From Pseudomonas sp. GM80 (lineage in GTDB: Bacteria > Pseudomonadota > Gammaproteobacteria > Pseudomonadales > Pseudomonadaceae), in NCBI RefSeq assembly GCF_000282515.1, contig NZ_AKJD01000246.1:44117-108116 (forward strand): 64,000 nt of DNA. The letters are read 5' to 3'. The notes beneath the pieces are model-generated. The model was given only the letters and a program-made list of their open reading frames with translations, had not been told where the DNA came from and did no database searches. Both the position numbers and the translations under genes were made by a program. The stretch's first letter is position 1. Each line of letters starts with the position of its first letter. Positions 41,892 through 50,357 of this stretch are shown piece by piece.

Positions 41892-44117
41892 TCAGGATTT
41901 GTCGGACGCGTATTCGTAGCTGTAGCCGTAGCCACCGTTGCCGTAGTAGCTCGCGGCACGCTTCTCGACGCCGTTGAACACCGCGCCTTTCAATTCGATG
42001 CCGTTCTGCGCGAAGCGGCGGATGGTCAGTTCGATCTCCTTGGCCGGGTTCACCCCGAAGCGCGTGACGATCAGGCTGATGCCCGCTTCACGGCCGACAA
42101 TCGCTGCGTCGGTCACCGCCAGCAGCGGCGGCGTATCGATGATCACCAGGTCGTAGCGTTCGCTCAGCTCGGCGAGCAAGTCGCGGAAGTTGGCGTGCAT
42201 CAACAGCTCGGAAGGATTGGGCGGCACCTGCCCGCGACTGATGAAGTGCAGGTTGTCGACTTCGACTTTGTTGATCGCCTGGTCGATGCTGCAGCGCTTG
42301 ACCAGCAGGTCGGACAAACCGTTGGTGATCGGCGTGTTGAGGGTTTTGTGCAGATGCCCTTTACGCATGTCGGCGTCGATCAGCACCACGCGCTGGCCGC
42401 TCAGCGCCATGACCGCCGCGAGGTTGGACGAAACAAAAGTCTTGCCGACCTGCGGGCTCGGCCCGGAAATCATGATGCGGTTGTTGGTCGAATCGAGCCC
42501 GGCGAAATGCAGGCAGGTGCGCAGGCTGCGGATCGATTCGATCGACAGATCGGTCGGGTTGCGCAGCGCCAGCAGGTAAGCCGGCTTATCCACGCCGTCG
42601 CGGGCACGCCCCTTTTTGTTGTCCTCTTCCTGCTGCAACGCGCTGTAAGGAATCGACGCGTACACCGGCAAACCGAGTTGCTCGATGGCCTCCGGGCCTT
42701 CCAGGCCTCGGCTCAGGGATTTGCGCAGCAGCACCAGAGCCACGCCGACAAAGGCACCGAAGAATGTCGCGATCAGCACGATCAGGGCTTTTTTCGGTTT
42801 GACCGGGCTGGTCAGGTCGACGTCCGCGGTGTCGATCAGGCGCACGTTGCCGACCGCACCGGCGCGGATGATGTCCAGCTCTTGGGATTTGTTCAGCAGT
42901 TGCGTGTAGATCTGCGAAGCGACTTCGACATCGCGGGTCAGGTTAAGCAACTCTTGCTGCGTGGCTGGTAAGTCACCGACCTTGCCTTCGAGCGACTTCT
43001 GCTGCTGCACCAGTTCACCGAGTTGGCTCATCAATGCACGATAGGCCGGGTGCTGTTTGGTGAACTTGCGATCCATCTCCGCCTGCTGCATTTTCAGCTC
43101 GGAGATCCGCGTTTCCAGCGCCACCGACTGACCGAGCACCGATTGCGTTTCCAGCGAGATATTCACGGTCTTGCCGTGGGTCTGGTAGGTATTGAGCGCG
43201 TCGCTGGCCTTGGCCAGATCACGCTTGACCTGCGGCAATTGGCTTTGCAGGAAGGCCAGGCTCTGCGCGGCTTCGGCCGAAGTGCGGCGCACGTTCTGAT
43301 CGACGTACAGCGACGCGATCTTGTTGAGAATCTTCACCGCTTCTGCGGCGTCGCTGCTGGCGAGCGCCAGCTTGATAATCCCCGATTCCTTGCCCTGCTC
43401 GGAAATATCCAGCGCGTCCTGATAGCCCTGAATGGTCACGATCCGTGGGTTGCGCACCACTTCGAAACGCGTGCCGGGGTTGGCCAACAACTGGCTGATT
43501 TGCCCTTCTACGCCGTCCTGCGCGAACGCTTCACCGGCGACGCCGTCGGCCAGCAAATTGTCGTTGTCATCAAACAACTGAAAGCGGTGTTGCTCGCCAG
43601 CGACCAAGGTGAGTTTCTTGCCGAGCAGTTCTTTGGGCAGATTGAGCCGGGCGAACTCCAGACGCTCACCGCCCCAGGCATAGCTGCTCAGGCCGAAACG
43701 CGGCGCGGCGACGCTGGTGTCGGTTTCACCGCGATAACGCCGGGCGAGAAAGCCACCGATGACCGGGAAGGTGTTGGGCGTAACGTCGATGTCCAGGCGC
43801 AGGTCGTCGACGGTTTTACCGATGACGGCGCGGGATTTGATGATGCCGATTTCGGTCACCGACGGCGACTGCCCGCCGAGCATGCTGTTGAGGTCGGAAA
43901 AACCGAGCATGTCGTTCTTTTTCGGCTCCACCTGCACCAGCGCGTTTGCCAGATACACCGGCGTTGCCAAAACCGCATAGGCCACGCCGGTGACCATGAA
44001 GGCGCCGGTCAGGGCGCCGATCAACCACTTCTGGTCAATCAGACTGCCGAAGATGCCGAGCAGATCAATACTGTCTTGATCATTGTCGCGGGTGCCGATT
44101 ACTGACGGTAACTGCAT
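41892..44117 (-). CDS. wzc: Wzc-type tyrosine autokinase / chain-length regulator
   Basis: 741 residues from the ATG at 44117 (MQLPSVIGTRDNDQDSIDLL); an ATG 21 bases upstream is also possible. Wzz domain with two membrane segments (about 33-53 and 430-450) flanking a periplasmic coiled coil, then a cytoplasmic BY-kinase: ISGPSPQVGKT (Walker A), VVLIDADMRKG (Walker A'), VIIDTPPLL (Walker B), and a C-terminal Tyr cluster YYGNGGYGYSYEY. Works with Wza for polymer length and export, and is dephosphorylated by the adjacent Wzb. Confidence 0.94.
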   Translation of the reverse strand: MQLPSVIGTRDNDQDSIDLLGIFGSLIDQKWLIGALTGAFMVTGVAYAVLATPVYLANALVQVEPKKNDMLGFSDLNSMLGGQSPSVTEIGIIKSRAVIGKTVDDLRLDIDVTPNTFPVIGGFLARRYRGETDTSVAAPRFGLSSYAWGGERLEFARLNLPKELLGKKLTLVAGEQHRFQLFDDNDNLLADGVAGEAFAQDGVEGQISQLLANPGTRFEVVRNPRIVTIQGYQDALDISEQGKESGIIKLALASSDAAEAVKILNKIASLYVDQNVRRTSAEAAQSLAFLQSQLPQVKRDLAKASDALNTYQTHGKTVNISLETQSVLGQSVALETRISELKMQQAEMDRKFTKQHPAYRALMSQLGELVQQQKSLEGKVGDLPATQQELLNLTRDVEVASQIYTQLLNKSQELDIIRAGAVGNVRLIDTADVDLTSPVKPKKALIVLIATFFGAFVGVALVLLRKSLSRGLEGPEAIEQLGLPVYASIPYSALQQEEDNKKGRARDGVDKPAYLLALRNPTDLSIESIRSLRTCLHFAGLDSTNNRIMISGPSPQVGKTFVSSNLAAVMALSGQRVVLIDADMRKGHLHKTLNTPITNGLSDLLVKRCSIDQAINKVEVDNLHFISRGQVPPNPSELLMHANFRDLLAELSERYDLVIIDTPPLLAVTDAAIVGREAGISLIVTRFGVNPAKEIELTIRRFAQNGIELKGAVFNGVEKRAASYYGNGGYGYSYEYASDKS

Positions 44118-44156
44118 AAGTCTGTTCTTACCATTCACTGTTCTGAAGAATATTGA

Positions 44157-44597
44157 TCAATGCCCGAGGCGCTGCGCCCATGAACTAACAGCATCTTCAA
44201 TCAATGCATGAGCATGAATAAAAGCGGCCTTGCCTTGACGATACGGGTCTTGTATTTCGCGCTCGCTCTGCCACTTGCCGAGCAGAAACACTTTGCCTCG
44301 CGCATGAGAGGCGATCTTCAGTACTTGATTTACATGCTGTTTTTCCATGACCAGAATCAGGTCTGAGTCATTGACGATGTCCGATGTCAGTTGCCGTGCC
44401 TTGAAGGCTTTGGCACAGTGCCCATGGTCTTCGAGCACCTGCCGGGCCGAAGGCTCGACACCCTCACCCACCCGTGCGGCAAGGCCTGCGGAGGTCACCG
44501 TGATCGCCGAGGAGCCCAGCGCGTTGCGTAGCAACAGTTCGGCCGTAGGACTTCGGCAAATATTGCCCACGCACACAACGAGGATCTTTCTGAACAA
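44157..44597 (-). CDS. wzb: Wzb-type low-molecular-weight protein tyrosine phosphatase
   Basis: 146 residues from a TTG at 44597 (FRKILVVCVGNICRSPTAEL after the start), which has a good AGGAAAG site at about 7 bases; the upstream ATG adds 16 residues not found in this family. Active-site CVGNICRS loop at 9-16 and general acid Asp in QDPYRQG. Dephosphorylates the Wzc tyrosine tail. First gene of the leftward wzb-wzc-GT4-pyruvyl transferase-wzx-wzy operon. Confidence 0.9.
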   Translation of the reverse strand: MFRKILVVCVGNICRSPTAELLLRNALGSSAITVTSAGLAARVGEGVEPSARQVLEDHGHCAKAFKARQLTSDIVNDSDLILVMEKQHVNQVLKIASHARGKVFLLGKWQSEREIQDPYRQGKAAFIHAHALIEDAVSSWAQRLGH

Positions 44598-44751
44598 GGT
44601 TTTACTTTCCTGTGTAATGTCAAACGGCCAACATCCCGAGGGCATTTGAATGAACCCTCAAGATCTTCCTGCACTCAGAAATAGATTCGCCCTGTTAGTA
44701 CTGGAGCATTAAGTACCACAGCGTTTAAAAGCGCCCCAACCACAATTAGCG

Positions 44752-44765
44752 GACTAAAAATAACT
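44752..44765. repeat. GACTAAAAATAACT cluster motif, wzb/glycosidase copy 1
   Basis: Identical to the 14-mer at 33373-33386. It lies 155 bp upstream of wzb and 126 bp upstream of the rightward glycosidase gene, in their shared divergent region. Confidence 0.6.
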
Positions 44766-44789
44766 GTGATTTTCAGATCTTTGTTTTCC

Positions 44790-44803
44790 GACAAAAAATA
44801 ACA
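44790..44803. repeat. GACAAAAAATAACA cluster motif, wzb/glycosidase copy 2
   Basis: Twelve of 14 positions match GACTAAAAATAACT, 38 bases from copy 1 and 193 bp upstream of wzb, close to the distance of the 32124 copy from yjbE (202 bp). Flanks also resemble that copy. Confidence 0.55.
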
Positions 44804-44890
44804 TTCGTGCACTAAGTGCCATCACCTCACTCGAAAATTGAGCAACGAGATCATTCTTCGTAGTTGTCACTTCTCTTCGGGAGAGCAGAC

Positions 44891-45853
44891 ATGAAAATCA
44901 AACATCTCAAAAAAATCGGCGCGCTGGCGCTGATGATCGCGGGCGCTACCACTCAGGTTCATGCGAGCGAAACGTTTCCCAACCTTCCGGCCAAGAACAT
45001 CGGCGTTCAGGTGAAGATTCAAAACTTCTCTGCCGCCGACGCCGCGCAAATCAAATCGGCAGGTTTTGGTTTTGTACGCTTCGGCGTGTGGAGCGACAGC
45101 CTGACGGCCAAGGCTTATCAGAAACAGGTCAGTGATGCGTTTGCGGCGGCTGGATCGGCCGGTCTGCCGGTGCTGTTGACCGTGCGCGCGATCAAGCCGT
45201 TGACGGCCTCAGCGGACAACACCGCTGAGCTGGCGGGCGCTGGCGAGGCATTTGCCAAAGCCGTAACAGGACTGGAAACCTCCTACGGTTCGCAATTGGT
45301 GGCGATTGAACTGTGGAACGAACCGGATCTTGAGACCTACTGGCCGACACGAAATTTCGACACGACCTTCGTGCCGTTCATGAGCGCCGTGTGCAAGTCG
45401 TTGCAAGGCAAACCGCCAGCAACACCGGTGGTCGGTTACGGTTTCGCCCGGCCCCCGACCGCAGGCTCGGCCTCAACCGTGGCGCTAAACCGCATCGTCA
45501 GTGAATACCCGAAATGCCTGAGCGCCGTGTCCTATCATCCCTACGGCATGACCGCCACGCAGATCAGCAACGCGCAGGCGTTTATCCAGCAAAACTTTCA
45601 TTTACCGGGCGTGATCAGTGAATGGGGGATCTCGGCGCTACCTTCCAACGGCGGAGCCGAAGGACAGGCGAGCAAGATCAACGCGTTCATCGGCGACGTT
45701 AAAAAACTCAAGATCCCGCTGACCTCCATCTATGAATGGAAGAACAGCGACTCCGGCAGTAACGAGCGAGAGAAAAACTTTGGCTTGCTGACCTCGGACG
45801 GTCAGCCGAAACCGGCGCGAATGTCGATCGAAGCCTTGTTGAAGGCCGAGTAG
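44891..45853 (+). CDS. Secreted clan GH-A glycoside hydrolase (PslG/GH39-like)
   Basis: 320 residues from the ATG at 44891, with a signal peptide (1-26, TTQVHASE). TIM-barrel features: general acid/base Glu in IELWNEPDLE (about residue 142) and nucleophile Glu in VISEWGIS (about 248). Exopolysaccharide clusters commonly encode such a periplasmic hydrolase (PslG, AlgL analogues) that trims or frees stray polymer. Divergent from wzb and sharing the motif-bearing region, it is probably co-regulated with the cluster. Confidence 0.85.
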   Translation: MKIKHLKKIGALALMIAGATTQVHASETFPNLPAKNIGVQVKIQNFSAADAAQIKSAGFGFVRFGVWSDSLTAKAYQKQVSDAFAAAGSAGLPVLLTVRAIKPLTASADNTAELAGAGEAFAKAVTGLETSYGSQLVAIELWNEPDLETYWPTRNFDTTFVPFMSAVCKSLQGKPPATPVVGYGFARPPTAGSASTVALNRIVSEYPKCLSAVSYHPYGMTATQISNAQAFIQQNFHLPGVISEWGISALPSNGGAEGQASKINAFIGDVKKLKIPLTSIYEWKNSDSGSNEREKNFGLLTSDGQPKPARMSIEALLKAE

Positions 45854-45863
45854 GCCTGTGCAG

Positions 45864-45890
45864 CCGACCTGTTCACAGGTCGGTTGCTTT
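45864..45890 (+). terminator. Weak terminator-like hairpin after the glycosidase
   Basis: Eight-bp stem CCGACCTG (45864-45871) / CAGGTCGG (45876-45883) with TTCA loop; the following tract TTGCTTT is only moderately T-rich. Confidence 0.55.
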
Positions 45891-46054
45891 GAACCTGTTG
45901 GCTGTTTTGGCATCGTATTCATCGATAGCGCGCCCCACCTTTCAAACAATCGTCCTCAGGTTGTTGCCACAGGGGCCATCGATACACATATGTACCCTTG
46001 AGTGGCTGTCAGCGCTCGGGTAATGTCATCAGACCCATAGGACAGAGCACGCCC

Positions 46055-46981
46055 ATGACTTCCAAGCTGGAACAACTCAAACAGTTCACCACCGTTGTTG
46101 CCGATACTGGCGACTTCGAAGCGATCGCCCGGGTCAAGCCGGTCGACGCCACCACCAACCCTTCCCTGCTGCTCAAGGCGGCGGCCATTCCGGCGTACGC
46201 CGAGCTGCTGAATGCCTGCGTCAGCGACTGCAAGGGCGATGTCGGCCTGGCCAGCGACCGTTTTGGCGTCGCCGTCGGCCAGGAAATCCTCAAGGTGATC
46301 CCGGGCCGCATCTCCACCGAAGTGGATGCGCGCCTGTCGTTTGATAAAGATGCCGTGCTCAAACGCGCGCATCGCCTGATCGAGCTGTACGACAAGGCCG
46401 GCATTGGCCGCGACCGCGTACTGATCAAGATCGCCTCGACCTGGGAAGGCATCCGCGCCGCCGAAGTGCTGGAGAAGGAAGGCATCCAGACTAACCTGAC
46501 CCTGCTGTTCTCCTTCGCCCAGGCCGCTGCCTGCGCCGACGCCGGCGTATTCCTGATTTCGCCGTTCGTGGGCCGCATCTACGACTGGTACAAAAAGGCC
46601 AACGGCAACGACTACACCGGCGCCGATGATCCGGGCGTACAGTCGGTGACACGCATCTACAACTACTACAAGGCCAATGACTACAAGACCGTGGTCATGG
46701 GCGCCAGCTTCCGTAACCTCAACCAGATCGAGCAACTGGCCGGCTGCGACCGCCTGACCATCAGCCCGGACCTGATCGACAAGTTGGCAGCGGACACCGG
46801 CAAACTGGAGCGCAAACTGGCCCCAGGTCACGCCGGTGAAGCCCGTCAGAGCCTCAATGAAGCGCAATTCCGCTGGTTGTCCAACGAAGACGCGATGGCC
46901 ACCGAGAAACTGGCCGAGGGCATCCGTCAGTTTGCTCGCGACCAGGAGAAGCTTGAGGCGCTGTTGCAGGCCAAGCTGTGA
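46055..46981 (+). CDS. tal: Transaldolase
   Basis: 308 residues from the ATG at 46055 (MTSKLEQLKQFTTVVADTGD); upstream frame codons lack a ribosome site. TIM barrel with DATTNPSLLLKA near 31-42, Schiff-base Lys in RVLIKIASTWEG (about 131) and TNLTLLFSFAQA. Pentose phosphate pathway, cytoplasm. Lies beside rssC-rssB, as in P. aeruginosa. Confidence 0.97.
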   Translation: MTSKLEQLKQFTTVVADTGDFEAIARVKPVDATTNPSLLLKAAAIPAYAELLNACVSDCKGDVGLASDRFGVAVGQEILKVIPGRISTEVDARLSFDKDAVLKRAHRLIELYDKAGIGRDRVLIKIASTWEGIRAAEVLEKEGIQTNLTLLFSFAQAAACADAGVFLISPFVGRIYDWYKKANGNDYTGADDPGVQSVTRIYNYYKANDYKTVVMGASFRNLNQIEQLAGCDRLTISPDLIDKLAADTGKLERKLAPGHAGEARQSLNEAQFRWLSNEDAMATEKLAEGIRQFARDQEKLEALLQAKL

Positions 46982-46999
46982 TTTGAGTTATTGAAATGC

Positions 47000-47033
47000 A
47001 AAAAGGGCGAACCCGCACGGGTTCGCCCTTTTT
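47000..47033. terminator. Bidirectional intrinsic terminator after tal
   Basis: Stem of at least 14 bp, AAAAGGGCGAACCC (47001-47014) with GGGTTCGCCCTTTT (47019-47032), loop GCAC, T-runs on both strands. Confidence 0.9.
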
Positions 47034-47071
47034 CATTTTGCCTGCACTGATAAATGTATCGACCGACTCGA

Positions 47072-47167
47072 CGCTATCGCGGGCAAGCCCGCTCCCACAG
47101 GGTATGTGGAGAACCTGAGTTTCAGATTTCACGCGATCATTGTGGGAGCGGGCTTGCCCGCGATGAG
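47072..47167. repeat. REPIN between tal and rssC
   Basis: Inverted arms CGCTATCGCGGGCAAGCCCG and CGGGCTTGCCCGCGATGAGG around about 40 bases. Single unit between convergent genes. Confidence 0.85.
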
Positions 47168-47193
47168 GCCGGCCGGGACAACACCTCATGAGA

Positions 47194-47676
47194 TCAGTGT
47201 CTTTCGAGGGCATTGACCAGGTCATGGAACGCTTCACGATTGGAATCGTTCAGGCCCATGAGGATCTTGTGCGCTTCAAGCACCTTGATCCGCACCACTT
47301 CTTCCGACTGGTCCTGATCCGGCAGGTCGTCCAGGCACTCCGGGCACGGCACCGGGTGGTTGACGATGTTGAACACCTGCTCGAACCCCATCGATTGCAA
47401 CAGACGGGTGATGTCTTCGTGGGTGGTGACGACAGTCGGCAGCAGGCCGACCTTCTGCCGCGACAGGATCGACAGCTTGGCCAACAGGCCCAACGTCGTG
47501 CTGTCGATGCTGCGGGTTTCGGTCAAATCGATCACGATCGCGTTGAAATTCAGCGCGGTGAAGATTTTCTCAATAGTCGCATCCAACGCCGAACACAGGG
47601 TCAGGCGAACTTCACCGACGAACTTCAGGACGAAGGTGCCGTCCTGCTCGGCGAACTGGATTCTACCGGTACTCAT
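47194..47676 (-). CDS. rssC: STAS-domain anti-sigma factor antagonist (RssC-like)
   Basis: 160 residues. STAS domain at about 5-105 with the phosphoacceptor region DLTETRSIDSTTLGLLAKLS (candidate Ser about 57-59). The C-terminal 50 residues (PVPCPECLDDLPDQDQSEEV...) are an extension found in the Pseudomonas RssC type. Its first base is shared with the last base of rssB (TGATG-like overlap), so they are coupled; the RssB phosphatase probably acts on this protein. Thought to tune sigma-S or a related partner-switching pathway. Confidence 0.82.
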   Translation of the reverse strand: MSTGRIQFAEQDGTFVLKFVGEVRLTLCSALDATIEKIFTALNFNAIVIDLTETRSIDSTTLGLLAKLSILSRQKVGLLPTVVTTHEDITRLLQSMGFEQVFNIVNHPVPCPECLDDLPDQDQSEEVVRIKVLEAHKILMGLNDSNREAFHDLVNALERH

Positions 47677-48857
47677 TAAAGATTCCTGCTCAACACCAAC
47701 AGGGCGATATCATCCGGCATCTCCCCTAGCGTGGCCAATCCGAACACTTGCCGCAGACCATCCAGGCTGCCGCCCGCCGACTTCACCCGTTGAGGCAAAG
47801 CGGCTTCTTTTTCTTTGAGCGTAGGTTCTGGCAAAAGATCCAGAATGCCATCGGACATCAGCGTCAGGCTGAACGTCGGCGGCAGCTCAAGCACGTGGTC
47901 TTCGTAGGTGGCTTCATTGAAGAGGCCCACCGGCAGACCGCGTCCTTCCAGATAACGAACACTGTCAGGCGTGTACAACACAGGCAACGGCAGATGGCCG
48001 CCGATGCTATAGGTCAACAAACCGGTCTCCTCGTCGATGACTCCACCGACCATTGTGACGTGTTTACCCAGCTTACAACTGATCAGCCCCCGGTTGATAT
48101 GACCAAGGACTTCCGAAGGCTTGAATTCCGGCAAGGTGCCGTTGCGCTTGGATTCGAACAGCAAGCGCGTGGTCATGAACTTCAGCAGCACCGTGACGAA
48201 GGCTGAAGAGGCGCCATGACCGGATACATCTGCCAGGTAGAACGCAACCCGGCGCTCGTCGACCCGGAAATAGTCGACAAAATCACCCGACAGGTACAAC
48301 GACGGGATGATCTGGTGGGCAAACTTGAACTCGTCGATGCTCCACGGGCTTTCCGGCAGCATGTTCATCTGCACCTGGCGACCGGCGTTCTGGTCTTCCT
48401 GGAGCAGGTTCAGGCTGGCCTCAAGCTCGCGGTTGGCCTTTTCCAGCTTCTCGCGGTAGCGCTGGTTTTCCAGCAGCAGGCGCGCACGATCCAGGGCCCG
48501 GCGCACGGAGTGCTCGAGCACGGCCAGATCTTCGAGGGGCTTGATCAGGTAATCCGCCGCGCCGAGGCGCAGGGCCTCGACCGCGTCGTTCATCACGCCG
48601 GCACCCGAAACCACGATCACCGGCGTTTGCGGTGACAGCTCGGTGACCTGACGGATGAGTTCGAGACCGCCCATCTGCGGCATGCGCAGATCGCAGATGA
48701 CCAAGTCGGGCTGTTCTTGCTCGAATACCTGAAGACCCTGTTGGCCGTTGCTGGCCTGCAGGACGCTGAAACCACTGTCTTCCAAATAGGCCGCGAGGCT
48801 CGCGCGCACTACTTCGTCATCATCGATTATCAGCAGCGTGGCACTGGTTTTTGGCAT
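47676..48857 (-). CDS. rssB: Response regulator with PP2C phosphatase output (RssB-like)
   Basis: 393 residues from the ATG at 48857 (MPKTSATLLIIDDDEVVRAS); an earlier in-frame ATG adds 43 low-quality residues. Receiver domain 8-125 with IDDDE, phosphoacceptor in DLVICDLRMPQ (about Asp58) and GAADYLIKPL; helical linker 140-190; PP2C/SpoIIE domain 195-390 with LSGDFVDYFR, DVSGHGASSAF and MSDGILD. Probably dephosphorylates the adjacent STAS protein in response to an unknown kinase. Matches the rssB-rssC-tal block of P. aeruginosa (PA2798-PA2796) better than the HptB-pathway HsbR, which has an extra kinase domain. Confidence 0.85.
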   Translation of the reverse strand: MPKTSATLLIIDDDEVVRASLAAYLEDSGFSVLQASNGQQGLQVFEQEQPDLVICDLRMPQMGGLELIRQVTELSPQTPVIVVSGAGVMNDAVEALRLGAADYLIKPLEDLAVLEHSVRRALDRARLLLENQRYREKLEKANRELEASLNLLQEDQNAGRQVQMNMLPESPWSIDEFKFAHQIIPSLYLSGDFVDYFRVDERRVAFYLADVSGHGASSAFVTVLLKFMTTRLLFESKRNGTLPEFKPSEVLGHINRGLISCKLGKHVTMVGGVIDEETGLLTYSIGGHLPLPVLYTPDSVRYLEGRGLPVGLFNEATYEDHVLELPPTFSLTLMSDGILDLLPEPTLKEKEAALPQRVKSAGGSLDGLRQVFGLATLGEMPDDIALLVLSRNL

Positions 48858-49132
48858 GTGGGCAAACGGCGCCAGAATTAGGTTGGCGTAGTTGGCGAGG
48901 CATTTGGCCCTGCGCAGACTACTGGATTCGCTTTCTAGCCTCTCTGCTGCACCGCTTTCGAGCATTGGCCGTGAACGCGGTTGCACCAGAGGTGCCCTTC
49001 TAAGGCGCAGACGGTACTCCCATCCGCGGGGTGTTTCAAGCTTGCGCCGATGGTCGCTTGACGACTTTACTTGTCAAATCACCGAGAGTTATAAGAACAG
49101 CTCAAACCGTAACCCAATGGAAGGACGACGCC

Positions 49133-49432
49133 ATGAGTCAAACCGGTCGGGACTACAGCGAAAAGCGCGATTTCATCCGCATGCGGGTCGATGCCGATGT
49201 CGTGTTGATTCATCAAGGGGATGAGGTTTCAGCGGTGTGCATCGATCTCTCCAGCAGCGGCATGCAGGTCGAAGCGCCACGCCAGTTCGCGGTCGGTGAT
49301 CGCTTGAGTGTGCGGATCGACTCCGATCACGCGGCGCTCAGCGGGCTTGAAGCCGAGACCGAAGTGGTCTGGGTCCGGTCACAGGATGGCGGCGGCCAGA
49401 AGCTCGGCCTGACCATCCTGGAGATGAAATAG
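49133..49432 (+). CDS. PilZ-domain protein (c-di-GMP binding)
   Basis: 99 residues from the ATG at 49133 (GGAAGGA site); the longer frame upstream is not coding. Single PilZ domain: RDFIR (RxxxR) at about residues 13-17 and DLSSSGMQVEA (D/NxSxxG) at about 38-48, both intact, so c-di-GMP binding is expected. Length and position next to mlaA match the P. aeruginosa PA2799 locus. May link c-di-GMP to surface or stress traits; partner unknown. Confidence 0.85.
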   Translation: MSQTGRDYSEKRDFIRMRVDADVVLIHQGDEVSAVCIDLSSSGMQVEAPRQFAVGDRLSVRIDSDHAALSGLEAETEVVWVRSQDGGGQKLGLTILEMK

Positions 49433-49444
49433 CTGCACACAAAA

Positions 49445-49466
49445 AAGGCGACCCTGAGGTCGCCTT
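49445..49466. terminator. Bidirectional intrinsic terminator between PilZ gene and mlaA
   Basis: Nine-bp stem AAGGCGACC (49445-49453) / GGTCGCCTT (49458-49466), CTGA loop; A-run before and CCTTTT after, serving both convergent genes. Confidence 0.88.
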
Positions 49467-49483
49467 CCTTTTACCGGTCGAGA

Positions 49484-50173
49484 TTAAAAATCGTCTTCGA
49501 CCTGGCCATCCTTCACTTTGAACTCGCGGTTCTGCAAGTAAGCGTTGCGGATGAAGGTGTATTTGTCGCCGCTGATCAGCTTCTCGCTCGACAGCAGGCT
49601 GGCGCGGGTGTCGACGATGTTCAGGCCGAAGATCGAGTTACGCACCGGCACATCGTTGATGTAGCGGTACATACCGGTGTAGCTGTCGACATACTTGGAA
49701 GGCGCGTCACGCAGGGTGCTTGGCCCCATCAGTGGCAGCATCACGTATGGACCGCTGCCGACGCCCCAGTAGCCGAGGGTCTGGCCAAAGTCTTCGTCGC
49801 TGCGGTTCAGGCCCATTTGGGTGCCGACGTCGAAGAAGCCGAGCAGGCCGAACGTGGTGTTGAAGATCAGGCGTGCAGTGTCGACGCCAGCCGCAGCCGG
49901 TTTGGCCTGCAGAATGTTGTTGGCCAGGTTGGTGACATCACCGACGTTGCGGAACATGTTGTGGATGCCGTCTTCGAGGAACTGCGGCGTCACGAACTCA
50001 TAGCCCTGCGCCAGCGGTTTCAGGGCGTAGGTGTCGACGAAGTCGTTGAACTGGAAGATCGGACGGTTGACGCTTTCCCAAGGGTCTTCTTCCGTTGCGG
50101 CCTGAGTGGCGAACGGAGCCAGCAACAAGCCGGCACATACACTTAGCTGAGCGAGCGAATTGCTCCAGCGCAT
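49484..50173 (-). CDS. mlaA: Outer-membrane lipid-asymmetry protein MlaA (VacJ)
   Basis: 229 residues from the ATG at 50173 (AAGGAG site). Signal peptide 1-25 (LLAPFATQA); unlike E. coli MlaA there is no clear lipobox Cys. Conserved blocks EDPWESVNRPIFQFNDFVDT, YEFVTPQFLEDGIHNMFRNV and LGYWGVGSGPYVMLPLMGPS match the family. Extracts phospholipids from the outer leaflet of the outer membrane and hands them to the Mla pathway. Alone here; mlaBCDEF are elsewhere. Confidence 0.93.
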   Translation of the reverse strand: MRWSNSLAQLSVCAGLLLAPFATQAATEEDPWESVNRPIFQFNDFVDTYALKPLAQGYEFVTPQFLEDGIHNMFRNVGDVTNLANNILQAKPAAAGVDTARLIFNTTFGLLGFFDVGTQMGLNRSDEDFGQTLGYWGVGSGPYVMLPLMGPSTLRDAPSKYVDSYTGMYRYINDVPVRNSIFGLNIVDTRASLLSSEKLISGDKYTFIRNAYLQNREFKVKDGQVEDDF

Positions 50174-50357
50174 AGAAAAACTCCTTGGATTTGTACTGTC
50201 GCAGGCGACGGGGCCCACGGTTCAAGGGCGACAGTATAAGCGCAAACGGCGTTTTGGGCAGTCCACCTGAATTTCGTCTGTAGGACGTTTCCCGCAGGCC
50301 TGTCATCCAACTGTCACTGACCGTCCCTAGCCTTGACGCTATTTCAGGGACGTTTCC

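Noticed and set aside
47676..48857. Alternative naming as HsbR of the HptB pathway
   Set aside because: HsbR carries an additional kinase domain and lies elsewhere; the RssB length and the tal-rssC-rssB order fit better.
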